DNA from: Deltaproteobacteria bacterium
Lineage (GTDB): Bacteria; Myxococcota; Kuafuiibacteriia; Kuafuiibacteriales; Kuafuiibacteriaceae
Assembly: GCA_016703535.1 (NCBI GenBank)
Contig: JADJBV010000001.1
Location: 62,001 to 126,000, forward strand
Direction of reading: 5' to 3'
DNA: 64,000 nt
Every line of letters begins with the position of its first letter. Position 1 is the first letter of the stretch. The notes beneath the pieces are model-generated. The model was not told where the DNA came from. It saw nothing but the letters and a program-made list of their open reading frames with translations, and did no database searches. The position numbers were made by a program, and so were the translations under genes. This document shows positions 11,069-21,752 of this stretch, in pieces.

Positions 11069-11420
11069 CCGTTTCGCTGACCAACACCAGCGGGCGCTGC
11101 CTCGTGTTCGTGCTCGCGCACGAGACCTACTGCCAGGCGCTCGGCGACTGCCGCTGCGAGGTCGAGCAGGGACGTCGCGCGCGACGCACGGCCAAGTCGC
11201 TCACGCTCGCGAGCGGTTTGACGAGCCCTGCGCTGGATGACGCGGTGCTGACCATTCCCGAGGTCGTGCGCGCGGTGAAGCGCGGCGACCTCTCGGTGAA
11301 GCGCCACGTGCCCGAGCTGCCCAAGCCCGCCGTGGTCGCGACGAGGGCTCCCACCACGACCTCGCTCGCCGAGGTCATCCGCCCTGACGTGAAGGCGAAG
11401 AAGAACAAGCGAGGTGCATC

Positions 11421-11424
<4 letters not shown>
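11065..11424 (+). CDS. Hypothetical phage protein upstream of sheath
   Basis: 119 residues from a GTG overlapping the previous stop. Contains CQALGDCRCEVEQ near residue 30 and a Lys/Arg-rich C-terminus (DVKAKKNKRGAS). No family recognised. The stop overlaps the sheath start, so the two are coupled. Confidence 0.5.
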
Positions 11425-13643
<2,219 letters not shown>

Positions 13644-13654
13644 GGAGCTAACCC

Positions 13655-14116
<462 letters not shown>

Positions 14117-14192
14117 CGCGGCCCCCGGCCCCCGCCCGGAGGGGGACCCGGGGGGCCCCCTTGCGCCCCGGGGGGGGGGCGGGGGCGGCCCT
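14117..14192 (+). other. G/C homopolymer-rich intergenic stretch with hairpin potential
   Basis: Runs of C and G, including a stretch of nine or more G at about 14169-14178 and a GGGGGGCCCCC palindrome near 14150. It could form a very stable hairpin after the sheath-tube pair and act as a terminator or mRNA 3' protector. Such tracts are also prone to sequencing error. Junction element copy 3 follows. Confidence 0.5.
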
Positions 14193-14223
14193 GTCCCCCT
14201 CGCGCTTTCCGGGCGGCTTTGCC
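14193..14223 (+). repeat. Copy 3 of GTCCCC/GGCTTTGCC junction element
   Basis: GTCCCC at 14193-14198 and GGCTTTGCC at 14215-14223, 22 bases apart, then CCCGTGGAGGC containing the ribosome site for the ATG at 14240. The GCC can pair with the GGC that overlaps this site. Confidence 0.7.
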
Positions 14224-14239
14224 CCCGTGGAGGCAGCGC

Positions 14240-15016
14240 ATGGCAGACGTCATCACGTGCCCTTCGGGGCTCCAGGGCCGCGTTCGCGGCATGAAGGTGC
14301 GCGAGGAGCGCGTCCTCGCGGACCGCAAGCTCGCCAAGAGCGGCGGCCAGGTCGACGAGCTGCTCGCGGCCTGCTGGGAGGAGACCCTCGACCCCGGGCC
14401 CTACGCGCTCGCCGAGGGCGCCAAGCTCGATCTCGGCAAGGTGCTCCAGGGCGATCGCTTCTTCGCGCTGCTCATGGTGCGCGCGCTGACCTACGGCCCC
14501 GAGTACGCCTTCGGCGTCTCGTGCCGGAACGACAACTGCCGCGCGCGCATCGACTGGGAAGTCGACCTGACGAAGCTCCCGGTGCGCAAGCTCTCCGAGG
14601 AGAGCCGCGCCGCGTTCGTGAGCGGGAACCGCTTCGAGACCACGCTGCCCGACGCGGGCAAGAAGGTCGCGTTCAAGCTGCTGACCGGCGATGACGAGCG
14701 GAAGCTGCCCGCGCTCCAGCGCTCGGCACCCGACAAGCTGCTCTCCGCGGTGCTCGCGTACCGCGTGCTCGAGATCGACGGCGTGGACGCGAAGGCGAAG
14801 CGCCAGTTCCTCGAGGACCTGACGATGCGCGACGCCGACTTCCTCGTCGACGAGTTCGACCGCGTCGACTGCGGCGTCGACACCACCATCGAGATCGAGT
14901 GCCCCGAGTGCTTCCAGACGCAGGAGGTGGAGCTCCCTTTCGACAAGGGGTTCTTCCTGCCGGGCAAGGACAGGACCGCGAGGCGGAAGGCCCGGAGCAG
15001 CTCTTCCCCGACGTGA
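14240..15016 (+). CDS. Tail assembly chaperone-like protein (T4 baseplate hub gp26 family-like)
   Basis: 258 residues. The start DVITCPSGLQGRVRGMKVREERVLADRKLAKSG and the C-terminal zinc-ribbon-like segment with CxxC pairs (CRNDNC near residue 95, CPECFQ near residue 222) match the gp26-like baseplate/tape-measure chaperone family in layout and length. It precedes the tape measure, where tail assembly chaperones are encoded. An earlier in-frame start at 14219 lies inside junction element copy 3, so 14240 is preferred. Confidence 0.65.
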   Translation: MADVITCPSGLQGRVRGMKVREERVLADRKLAKSGGQVDELLAACWEETLDPGPYALAEGAKLDLGKVLQGDRFFALLMVRALTYGPEYAFGVSCRNDNCRARIDWEVDLTKLPVRKLSEESRAAFVSGNRFETTLPDAGKKVAFKLLTGDDERKLPALQRSAPDKLLSAVLAYRVLEIDGVDAKAKRQFLEDLTMRDADFLVDEFDRVDCGVDTTIEIECPECFQTQEVELPFDKGFFLPGKDRTARRKARSSSSPT

Positions 15017-15216
15017 ACATGGAGACGTGGCGCGAGGGCCTCTTCCAGCTCTGCTGGCAGCAGCACGGAGGCTCGGGCCTCGCGGTGACGCTGGAGGACG
15101 CCCTCGACCTGCCGACCACCGATCGCGACTGGCTCATCGAGCGGATCGGCAGCCAGCGCGCGCGGGAGGCGAAGGAGCTGGAGAAGGCCGCGCGCAACGG
15201 TCGAGGGAGGAAGTGA
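15013..15216 (+). CDS. Small protein before tape measure
   Basis: About 67 residues from a GTG overlapping the previous stop (an ATG at 15019 is the alternative). Contains METWREGLFQLCWQQHGG and a basic C-terminus. The position, a short gene overlapping the chaperone end just before the tape measure, is like the second part of split tail chaperones, here by coupled initiation rather than an evident slippery site. Confidence 0.55.
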   Translation: MNMETWREGLFQLCWQQHGGSGLAVTLEDALDLPTTDRDWLIERIGSQRAREAKELEKAARNGRGRK

Positions 15217-15219
15217 CCC

Positions 15220-17901
15220 GTGGCGCTCAACAACCTCGGCCTCGGCTTCGTCTTCACCGCGCGCGACCTCGCGTCGGGGGCCATCGGGAACCTCGAGCGC
15301 AACTTCATGAGCCTCGACCGCCGCGTCGGGCTCGGCACCGAGAACATCCAGAGCGCGTTCCAGCAGCTCGGCGTGGGCCTCGCCGTGTTCACGGCCGGCG
15401 CCGCGACGGTGGGGGCCGCGTTCTCGCTCGCCAACGCAGCAGGCCGGTTCGAGCAGGCCGTCGCCTCCGCAGGCGCTATCGCGGGCGCGACGGCCGAGGA
15501 GCTGACTCGGCTCCACGACGCCGCCATCGAAGCGGGCCTCGCCACGCAGTTCTCGCCGACGCAGGCGACGCAGGCGCTGCAGGACCTGGCCGCCGCCGGC
15601 TTCAACGTCACCGAGTCGGTCCGCCTCCTGAACCCCGTGCTCGACCTCGCGGCGGGCTCGCTCGGACAGCTCACGCCCTCGCAGGCGGCGGGGCTCGCCT
15701 CGCAGGCCATGAAGGCGTTTGGCCTCTCCATCGACGAGGCCTCCATCTCCGTCGACCGCATGCTGCAGGCGGTCAACGTGTTCGCGCTCGATGCGAGCGA
15801 GCTCCCGCTGGCCCTCGGCACGGCCTCGCGCGGCGCCCAGGCTCTCCACCAGTCGCTGTCCGAGACGCTCATCTCGCTGGGCCTCGTGAAGAACGTCGTG
15901 CCCGGCGTCGAGCGCGCCTCCACCGCCGTCGCGGTCGCGATGGAGCGCATGGCCGATCCGCGCGTCCAGCAGGCGCTGCGCGGCGTCGGCGTGTCGGTGA
16001 CGGACTCGCAGAACCGCTTCCGCAGCTTCCTCGACATCCTCGGCGACCTCGCCCCTCAGCTCGATCGCATGAGCGAGGCGCAGCGGTCGGCGTTCCTGCT
16101 GTCGACGTTCGGACGCGAGGCGCTCGGCGGCGTGAACGCCATCCTCACGCAGGTCACGAACGGCGTACGCACGAACTCCGGTGAGACGCTGCGCGGCGCA
16201 GCGGCCATCGCGTACCTGCGCGATCAGTTCGAGAACGCAGGGGGCACGGCCGCGCGCTTCCGCGAGCAGATGCTCAACACCTTCGAGGGGCAGAAGCAGC
16301 TCCTCGCGGGCTCGCTCGAGACCCTCGCCATCGTCGCAGGCGAGCCGTTCGCGCAGGTCTTCAAGCCGCTCGTGACGATCGTCGTCGAGGTCGTGAATGC
16401 GGTGCTCAACGTGTTCCGGCAGCTCCCGGCACCTGTGAAGCGGGCCTTCGCGGCCTTCGTGGTCGGGGCGGGCGCCGTCGTCGCGCTGGTCGGCGCGGTC
16501 ATCGCTGCCAAGGCGGGCTTCGCCCTCCTCCTCATCGGGCTCAAGGCGGCGGGCATCACGCTCGGCGGGCTGATGGCCACCATCCTTCCGGCCATCCTCA
16601 TCTTCGGCGTGCTCGCGGCGGTGGTGGCGGGCTTCGTCGTCGCGTTCCGAAGCAACGTCGGCGGCATCGCCGACTTCTTCGCGCGCGTGTGGGACCGCAT
16701 CAAGCTCGCCTTCCGAGGGCTCGTGCAGCTCTTCGAGCAGGGCGGCTTCTCCGGCGCGGTGCGCGAGGAGCTGAACCGCGCCGAGAACGCGGGGCTCAAG
16801 ACGTTCCTCATCCGCGTCTACCAGATCGCCTTCCGCATCCAGCGCTTCTTCCAGGGCATCGGCGAGGGCTTCAGCGCCGCCATCGAGGCAGCCGCGCCCG
16901 TGTTCGAGGCCTTCGTCGGCGCGCTCACCAGGCTCGGCCAGGCGCTGGGCCTCGTCGCGGGCGAGTCGGCCAACGCAGCGGCGGGCATCCCGTCCGACGA
17001 CTTCGCCGCGTTCGGCCGCATCCTCGGACAGATCGCAGGCGTGCTCGTCGAGGTCTTCGTCGGCGCGCTCACCTTCGTCATCGACGTCGTCACGAGCGCC
17101 ATCAACACGTTCCGCTCGGCGATGGCGCCGCTTCAGCCCGTGTTCGACGCGGTCAAGAACGCGGTCACGCTCGTCTTCCAGGAGCTCGGCAAGCTCGGCG
17201 CGATGTTCGGCTTCACGTCGAGCGCCAGCGGCCAGGCGGGCGGCTCGCTCGATGCGCTGCGCTCGGTGGCCGAGTTCCTCGGGCAGGTCATCGGCTACGT
17301 CGCCGCCGGCATCGCTGGCGCGATCGGCGTGATGGTGTCGTTCGTCGTGAACCGCCTCGCGGTCATCATCGCGGCGTTCCGCTCGGTGGTGGGCTTCATC
17401 GGCGGCGTGGTCGACATCCTCGGTGGCCTCGTCACCGGCAACTGGGCGCAGGTGTGGGTGGGCTTCAAGAAGGTGGTGCTCAACACCATCAACTTCCTCG
17501 CGCAGCTCCTGCTCGGCTTCGTCGAGACCATCGCGGGCGTCATCGACACCATCGCGGGCGTCTTCGGCGCCGACCTGGGCGGGGCCGACGCGATCCGCAG
17601 CCTGCGCCAGGACATCGAGCGCGGTCTGCTCGAGGGCGTCGACGAGGTCACGGCTGGCGTGACCGTGGCGCCCGCTGGTTCGACGCTGACCGCGCTCGAC
17701 GCGGCCACCTCCACGATGCCTGCCGTCGCGGCGATGACGCCCGCAGTGCCCGCGTCGTTCCCGATGACGCCGGCCACGCCGCCCGCGTCGCCGCCCATCA
17801 CGGTCAACCTCCAGGTGGACGGCACCACGCTCGCCACCGCGGTCCATCGAGCGGACCGCGACACGGCCACCCGCTCGTTCTCGCCGGTCCCGGCGTACTG
17901 A
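15220..17901 (+). CDS. Tail tape measure protein
   Basis: 893 residues from a GTG. The N-terminal third has the tape-measure pattern SAGAIAGATAEELTRLHDAAIE and ATQFSPTQATQALQDLAAAGF; the middle (400-500 and 600-770) has several strongly hydrophobic segments; the C-terminus is Ala/Pro/Thr-rich. The length sets tail length, and the membrane segments are thought to help DNA cross the inner membrane. The very long antisense reading over this gene is composition shadow. Confidence 0.92.
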   Translation: MALNNLGLGFVFTARDLASGAIGNLERNFMSLDRRVGLGTENIQSAFQQLGVGLAVFTAGAATVGAAFSLANAAGRFEQAVASAGAIAGATAEELTRLHDAAIEAGLATQFSPTQATQALQDLAAAGFNVTESVRLLNPVLDLAAGSLGQLTPSQAAGLASQAMKAFGLSIDEASISVDRMLQAVNVFALDASELPLALGTASRGAQALHQSLSETLISLGLVKNVVPGVERASTAVAVAMERMADPRVQQALRGVGVSVTDSQNRFRSFLDILGDLAPQLDRMSEAQRSAFLLSTFGREALGGVNAILTQVTNGVRTNSGETLRGAAAIAYLRDQFENAGGTAARFREQMLNTFEGQKQLLAGSLETLAIVAGEPFAQVFKPLVTIVVEVVNAVLNVFRQLPAPVKRAFAAFVVGAGAVVALVGAVIAAKAGFALLLIGLKAAGITLGGLMATILPAILIFGVLAAVVAGFVVAFRSNVGGIADFFARVWDRIKLAFRGLVQLFEQGGFSGAVREELNRAENAGLKTFLIRVYQIAFRIQRFFQGIGEGFSAAIEAAAPVFEAFVGALTRLGQALGLVAGESANAAAGIPSDDFAAFGRILGQIAGVLVEVFVGALTFVIDVVTSAINTFRSAMAPLQPVFDAVKNAVTLVFQELGKLGAMFGFTSSASGQAGGSLDALRSVAEFLGQVIGYVAAGIAGAIGVMVSFVVNRLAVIIAAFRSVVGFIGGVVDILGGLVTGNWAQVWVGFKKVVLNTINFLAQLLLGFVETIAGVIDTIAGVFGADLGGADAIRSLRQDIERGLLEGVDEVTAGVTVAPAGSTLTALDAATSTMPAVAAMTPAVPASFPMTPATPPASPPITVNLQVDGTTLATAVHRADRDTATRSFSPVPAY

Positions 17902-17914
17902 GGAGGAGGCCAAC

Positions 17915-18427
17915 GTGTCGTTCGACGGAGCCATCGCCCGACCACCGCGCTGCGTGCTCGTGAACGTCACGAGCGGCGAGTCGATGGAGTGCCTGTTCAA
18001 CCCGACGCAGCTCTCCGAGAAGCTGCAGGTGAACTGGAACCGCCTCGCCGTGCCCGGGCTCTCGCACCAGGTCCTGCAGTTCCAGAGCACGGCGAACCGG
18101 CAGCTCTCGGGCGTCGAGTTCTACCTGGACCGCTACTTCGCCGCCGAGCAGCCGGGCGATGTGAACATCCTCGAGTTCAGGGCATTCCTGCGCGCGCTCA
18201 CCGTGCCACCCGAGGGGACCGAGGACGTCGCCGCGACCGCGCCGCCGCGCGTGCTCTTCATCTGGCCCGAGGTCGTCACCGTCGAGTGCGTCGTCGCCAG
18301 CGTCGAGTTCACCTACAAGCAGCTCGCGGTCGATGGAACCGTGCTCGTCTACGCGGCCAGCGTGACGTTCGAGGAGATCCTCGACACCCGCGTGACCAGC
18401 GAGGAGCTGCGCGAGGCCGAGCTGTAG
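17915..18427 (+). CDS. CIS-tube/tail adaptor protein
   Basis: 170 residues behind GGAGGAGG. The signature MECLFNPTQLSEKLQVNWNR with LSGVEFYLDRYF and FIWPEVVTVECVVASVEFTYKQL matches the contractile injection system tube/adaptor family, which links tube to hub and pairs with a LysM protein. The LysM protein is encoded immediately downstream. Confidence 0.8.
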   Translation: MSFDGAIARPPRCVLVNVTSGESMECLFNPTQLSEKLQVNWNRLAVPGLSHQVLQFQSTANRQLSGVEFYLDRYFAAEQPGDVNILEFRAFLRALTVPPEGTEDVAATAPPRVLFIWPEVVTVECVVASVEFTYKQLAVDGTVLVYAASVTFEEILDTRVTSEELREAEL

Positions 18428-18458
18428 TCCCCGAGGGACCGGGGCGCGCGGCTTTGCC
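18427..18458 (+). repeat. Copy 4 of GTCCCC/GGCTTTGCC junction element
   Basis: GTCCCC at 18427-18432 (first G is the last base of the upstream stop codon) and GGCTTTGCC at 18450-18458, 23 bases apart, ending 5 bases before the ATG at 18464. Here GTCCCCGAGGGAC also forms a perfect small hairpin. Confidence 0.7.
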
Positions 18459-18463
18459 TGGGC

Positions 18464-18805
18464 ATGGCTCCTCGCACCGGCTCTCGGCACTCCTTCGCGC
18501 TCGGCGTGCCCGACGAGCTGGGGCGCCGCTTCCTCAGCGAGCGCGAGCCGTACCGCTTCAAGGAGCACACGGACACCCGCGTCCACGTCGTCGCGCAGGG
18601 CGACTCGCTCGAAGGCCTCGCCGGCCGCTACTTCGCGCCGCTGCCGCGTGCCTGCGGCTTCTGGTGGGTGCTCGCCGACTTCCAGCCCGACCCCATCGTG
18701 GACCCGACCCTGGAGCTCGACGTCGGCCGGCGCCTCGTCGTGCCCAGCCTGCGCGTGCTCACCGACGTCATCCTCAGCGAGCAGCGCCGGAGGTTCGACG
18801 CATGA
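18464..18805 (+). CDS. LysM-domain baseplate protein
   Basis: 113 residues. A LysM-like domain at residues 45-100 (VHVVAQGDSLEGLAGRYF...ILEDVGRRLVVPS-type pattern) binds peptidoglycan or acts as a structural adaptor between tube and baseplate hub, as gp53/gpX-type proteins do. No usual ribosome site; the junction element sits in its place. The stop overlaps the hub start. Confidence 0.78.
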   Translation: MAPRTGSRHSFALGVPDELGRRFLSEREPYRFKEHTDTRVHVVAQGDSLEGLAGRYFAPLPRACGFWWVLADFQPDPIVDPTLELDVGRRLVVPSLRVLTDVILSEQRRRFDA

Positions 18806-20085
18806 CCATCGTCGACCGCAGCGGGCCCGGCGTGCGCATCACGCTGCTCGACAACGAGCGCGCACCGAGCGGCGAGCCGCTCGACCTCGCTGGGCGCATC
18901 ATCGCCTTCACCTACGAGGACGCCGAGAAGAAGGCCGACCAGGTCTCGCTCCAGCTCGACAACTTCGACCTCGCGCTGTTCGAGCGCGCGGAGCTGGTGG
19001 GCGGCGCGACGCTCGAAGTGTCCTGGGGCTACCCCGGCAACATGGCGCCACCGCGCCGGGTCGTCGTGAAGAAGCTCAAGGGCTTCCAGACGCTGACCAT
19101 CGAGGGCCAGGCCACGAGCGTCTTGATGAACCGCGAGGCGAAGACGCGCTCGTGGGCGAACAAGTCGCGCGCCGACGTCGTGCGGGAGATCGCCGCCGAG
19201 CACGGCTACGAGGGCGAGTTCCTCGACGTGGAGGACACCGGCGAGGTGCTCGACACCATCAGCCAGAGCGCCGAGACCGATGCGCGCTTCCTGCGGCGCC
19301 TCGCCGCGCGCGAGGAGTACGAGTACTTCGTCGACGACACGGGCTTTCACTGGCGCTCGCGCGATCAGGCCGGCGCGCCGAAGCACGTGCTGGCGTGGTT
19401 CTCCGACCCGGGGCGCGGCGACATCATCTCGGTCAGCGTGGAGAGCGACCTCCAGCGACGCGCCGGCCGCGTCGAGGTGCGTGGGCGCGATCCGCTCGCC
19501 AAGACCACGGTGGAGTCGGCGGCGACGAGCGCCACGGTCGAGCGCGCGACGCTGAGCGACGTCCTCGAGGTGGTCGATCGCGAGACCGGCGAGACCTCGC
19601 TCCAGGAGCGCAACGCGACGACCAGCGTGCATCCGACCTCCGCGCCGACGCCCGCTGCCGCCGAGCGCGAGTCGGCCGCGCGCTTCCGCCGCGCCGAACG
19701 CGAGACGGTGAAGCTCGCGCTGCAGGTGGTGGGCGACCCGACGCTGCGCGCGAAGCAGGTCGTCGAGGTGCGCGGCATCTCGAGCCTGCTCTCCGGCAAG
19801 TACTACGTGACCGAGGCGAAGCACGTCATCTCGTCCTCGGGCTACGTCGTCGACCTGAAGCTCACGCGCGACGGCACCGGCGCTCGCCGAGGCGCGGGCC
19901 CGAACGCACGAGGGCAGCCGCAGGGCGGCGAGCCGAACCGCACCACACCGGCGACGGGCACGAGCACCGTGACCGAGCTCGAGCGGGTCGACCCGGAGAC
20001 GGGCCGCACCGTCGTCGAGTACCGGCACGACGGCAACGTCGTCGGCGTCGAGGACCCGGAGGCCGGCGTCAGCCGCATGTACTGA
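18802..20085 (+). CDS. Baseplate hub protein (late control gene D / gp27-like)
   Basis: 427 residues from an ATG overlapping the previous stop. Contains ADQVSLQLDNFDLALFERAELVGGATLEVSWGY near the start, the segment SRADVVREIAAEHGYEGEF and DTISQSAETDARFLRRLAAREEYEYFVDDTGFHW, which are diagnostic of the gpD/VgrG-N hub fold. The last ~100 residues are polar and probably flexible. It forms the trimeric hub that carries the spike. Confidence 0.88.
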   Translation: MTIVDRSGPGVRITLLDNERAPSGEPLDLAGRIIAFTYEDAEKKADQVSLQLDNFDLALFERAELVGGATLEVSWGYPGNMAPPRRVVVKKLKGFQTLTIEGQATSVLMNREAKTRSWANKSRADVVREIAAEHGYEGEFLDVEDTGEVLDTISQSAETDARFLRRLAAREEYEYFVDDTGFHWRSRDQAGAPKHVLAWFSDPGRGDIISVSVESDLQRRAGRVEVRGRDPLAKTTVESAATSATVERATLSDVLEVVDRETGETSLQERNATTSVHPTSAPTPAAAERESAARFRRAERETVKLALQVVGDPTLRAKQVVEVRGISSLLSGKYYVTEAKHVISSSGYVVDLKLTRDGTGARRGAGPNARGQPQGGEPNRTTPATGTSTVTELERVDPETGRTVVEYRHDGNVVGVEDPEAGVSRMY

Positions 20086-20096
20086 GGAGCCACGCG

Positions 20097-20675
20097 ATGA
20101 GCACCTTCGACGACGACATCCACACGCACGACTCGCGGCTCCTCGGCATGTACGTGGGCTACGTGACCAAGCGCGACGACGAGGAGCAGCTCGGGCGCGT
20201 GCGCGTCTGCATCCCGGGCGTGCTCGAGCCCGAGAGCGCGTGGGCGTGGCCGCTGGGGACGAGCGGCGGCGGCTCGAAGGACCGGGGCTTCTTCGCGGTG
20301 CCCGAGGAGGGCGCCGAGGTCGCGGTCTTCTTCAACCAGGGCAACGTCGACGCGCCGTACTACCTCGCGGCGCACTGGGGGAAGCCGAACGGAGAGAGCG
20401 AGGTCCCCGAGGAGGCGCAGAAGAACCCGCCCGACAACCGCGTGCTCGCCACGCAGACCTTTCGCGTCGAGCTCGATGAGACGAGCGGCGGGCGGAAGCT
20501 CCGGCTCACCAACAGGAAGACCGGCGACCACCTCGTCTTCGACGCCGAGGAGAACACCGTGACGCTGCAGGCGACGACGGCGCTCACGCTGCGCGCGGTC
20601 GGCGCCATCAGCATCGAGGGCACGCAGATCACCATCGGCGGCCGCGTCGTCCGGCCCATCGCCGCCCCCATCTGA
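20097..20675 (+). CDS. Baseplate spike protein (gpV / gp5-like OB fold)
   Basis: 192 residues. LLGMYVGYVTKRDDEEQLGRVRVCIPGVLE and GFFAVPEEGAEVAVFFNQGNVDAPYYLA are the OB-fold of gp5/VgrG spikes; the C-terminus (FDAEENTVTLQATTALTLRAVGAISIEGTQITIGGR) is a short beta-helix-like tip. It pierces the outer membrane when the sheath contracts. The usual PAAR tip protein is not seen nearby. Confidence 0.88.
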   Translation: MSTFDDDIHTHDSRLLGMYVGYVTKRDDEEQLGRVRVCIPGVLEPESAWAWPLGTSGGGSKDRGFFAVPEEGAEVAVFFNQGNVDAPYYLAAHWGKPNGESEVPEEAQKNPPDNRVLATQTFRVELDETSGGRKLRLTNRKTGDHLVFDAEENTVTLQATTALTLRAVGAISIEGTQITIGGRVVRPIAAPI

Positions 20676-20686
20676 AGGAGACGAAC

Positions 20687-21361
20687 GTGGCCCTCCCGAT
20701 CTGCCTCGAAATCCCTGAGCTCGGCGATCCGCCGGTCATCACGCTGCCGGGCGGCGTGAGCATCCAGCAGTTCAACCTGATGGAGGCCATCCAACCCGCG
20801 CTCACGCCGCTGATGCCCGTGTTCGACATCATCGACACCGTGGTGGCGGTCTTCAACTGCGTGAAGGCCATCCCGGACTCGCTCGGGCCGCCGCCGGACC
20901 CCACCGCGCTCGCCGCGTGCATCCCCGAGCTGGCCGAGAAGGTCTCGAAGCTCCTGAAGCTCATCCCGCAGCTCTCCCTGCCGTACACCATCATCGGGAT
21001 CATCGACCTGGTCATCGACACGCTGAGGCAGGCGCGCGATCAGCTCCTGCACCTGCAGCAGCAGATGCAGCAGATCCTCGGCGCCATCGATCGCGCCACC
21101 GAGCTCGAGGACGCGGGGCTCATGGCCATCACGAGCTGCGCGCAGGCGAACGTCGCGACCGAGGCGGCGAACGTCGGCAAGGCGCTCGCGAGCCTCGGCA
21201 AGCTCATCGGCATCCTCAACATCTTCCTCGGCATGGTCGGCGCGCCCGAGGTGCCCGACCTCTCGAACCTCGCGGGACGTCCGCTCGACGAGGTGGTGCC
21301 GCCGATCGACGCCATCGTGAAGGCGCTCCAGGACGTGCGCGGCGCCATCCCGGTGCCGTGA
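20687..21361 (+). CDS. Hypothetical helical phage baseplate-region protein
   Basis: 224 residues from a GTG behind AAGGAGACG. Rich in Ile, Leu and Pro, with amphipathic helices (SLPYTIIGIIDLVIDTLRQARDQLLHLQQQMQQIL) and a hydrophobic patch near 190. No family recognised. It lies between spike and gp25, a place usually held by minor baseplate proteins. Confidence 0.5.
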   Translation: MALPICLEIPELGDPPVITLPGGVSIQQFNLMEAIQPALTPLMPVFDIIDTVVAVFNCVKAIPDSLGPPPDPTALAACIPELAEKVSKLLKLIPQLSLPYTIIGIIDLVIDTLRQARDQLLHLQQQMQQILGAIDRATELEDAGLMAITSCAQANVATEAANVGKALASLGKLIGILNIFLGMVGAPEVPDLSNLAGRPLDEVVPPIDAIVKALQDVRGAIPVP

Positions 21362-21371
21362 GGAGGACGCC

Positions 21372-21752
21372 ATGAGCCGCGAAGCCCAGAACCTCCTCAT
21401 CCCGTTCCGGCGCGACAAGAAGCGCGACTTCGCGGTGGGCAGCGGTGAGGCGCTGCTCGCCTCGAAGGTCCGCCAAGCCTTGCTCACGGAGGGCGCCACG
21501 GCGCGCTCGTCGGGGGAGCTGCCCTGGCGCACCAACTTCGGCGCGGGGCTGGCCCTCCTGCGCCACCAGCGCAACGACGCCGCCCTGAAGGAGCTGGCCC
21601 GCGTCTACGTGCGCGACGCCCTCAAGCGCTGGGTCCCGGGCGCCACCCTCGTGAGCCTCGCCGTCGAGCAGGACGGTCCGGCCCTGACGCTGCGGGTGCG
21701 CGTCCGCGAGCGCGAGACCAACGCGGCGGTGGCCGTGTCGATCGAGCGGTGA
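21372..21752 (+). CDS. Baseplate wedge protein (gp25/gpW family)
   Basis: 126 residues. Carries the family pattern GSGEALLASKVRQALLTEGATARSSGELPWRTNFGAGLALLRH followed by ARVYVRDALKRWVPG. gp25 links the first sheath ring to the baseplate. Behind GAGGACGCC. Confidence 0.85.
   Translation: MSREAQNLLIPFRRDKKRDFAVGSGEALLASKVRQALLTEGATARSSGELPWRTNFGAGLALLRHQRNDAALKELARVYVRDALKRWVPGATLVSLAVEQDGPALTLRVRVRERETNAAVAVSIER

Noticed and set aside
14491..18090. Very long antisense reading frame over chaperone and tape measure
   Set aside because: It is a shadow of the GC-rich coding strand; the plus strand encodes clear phage proteins.
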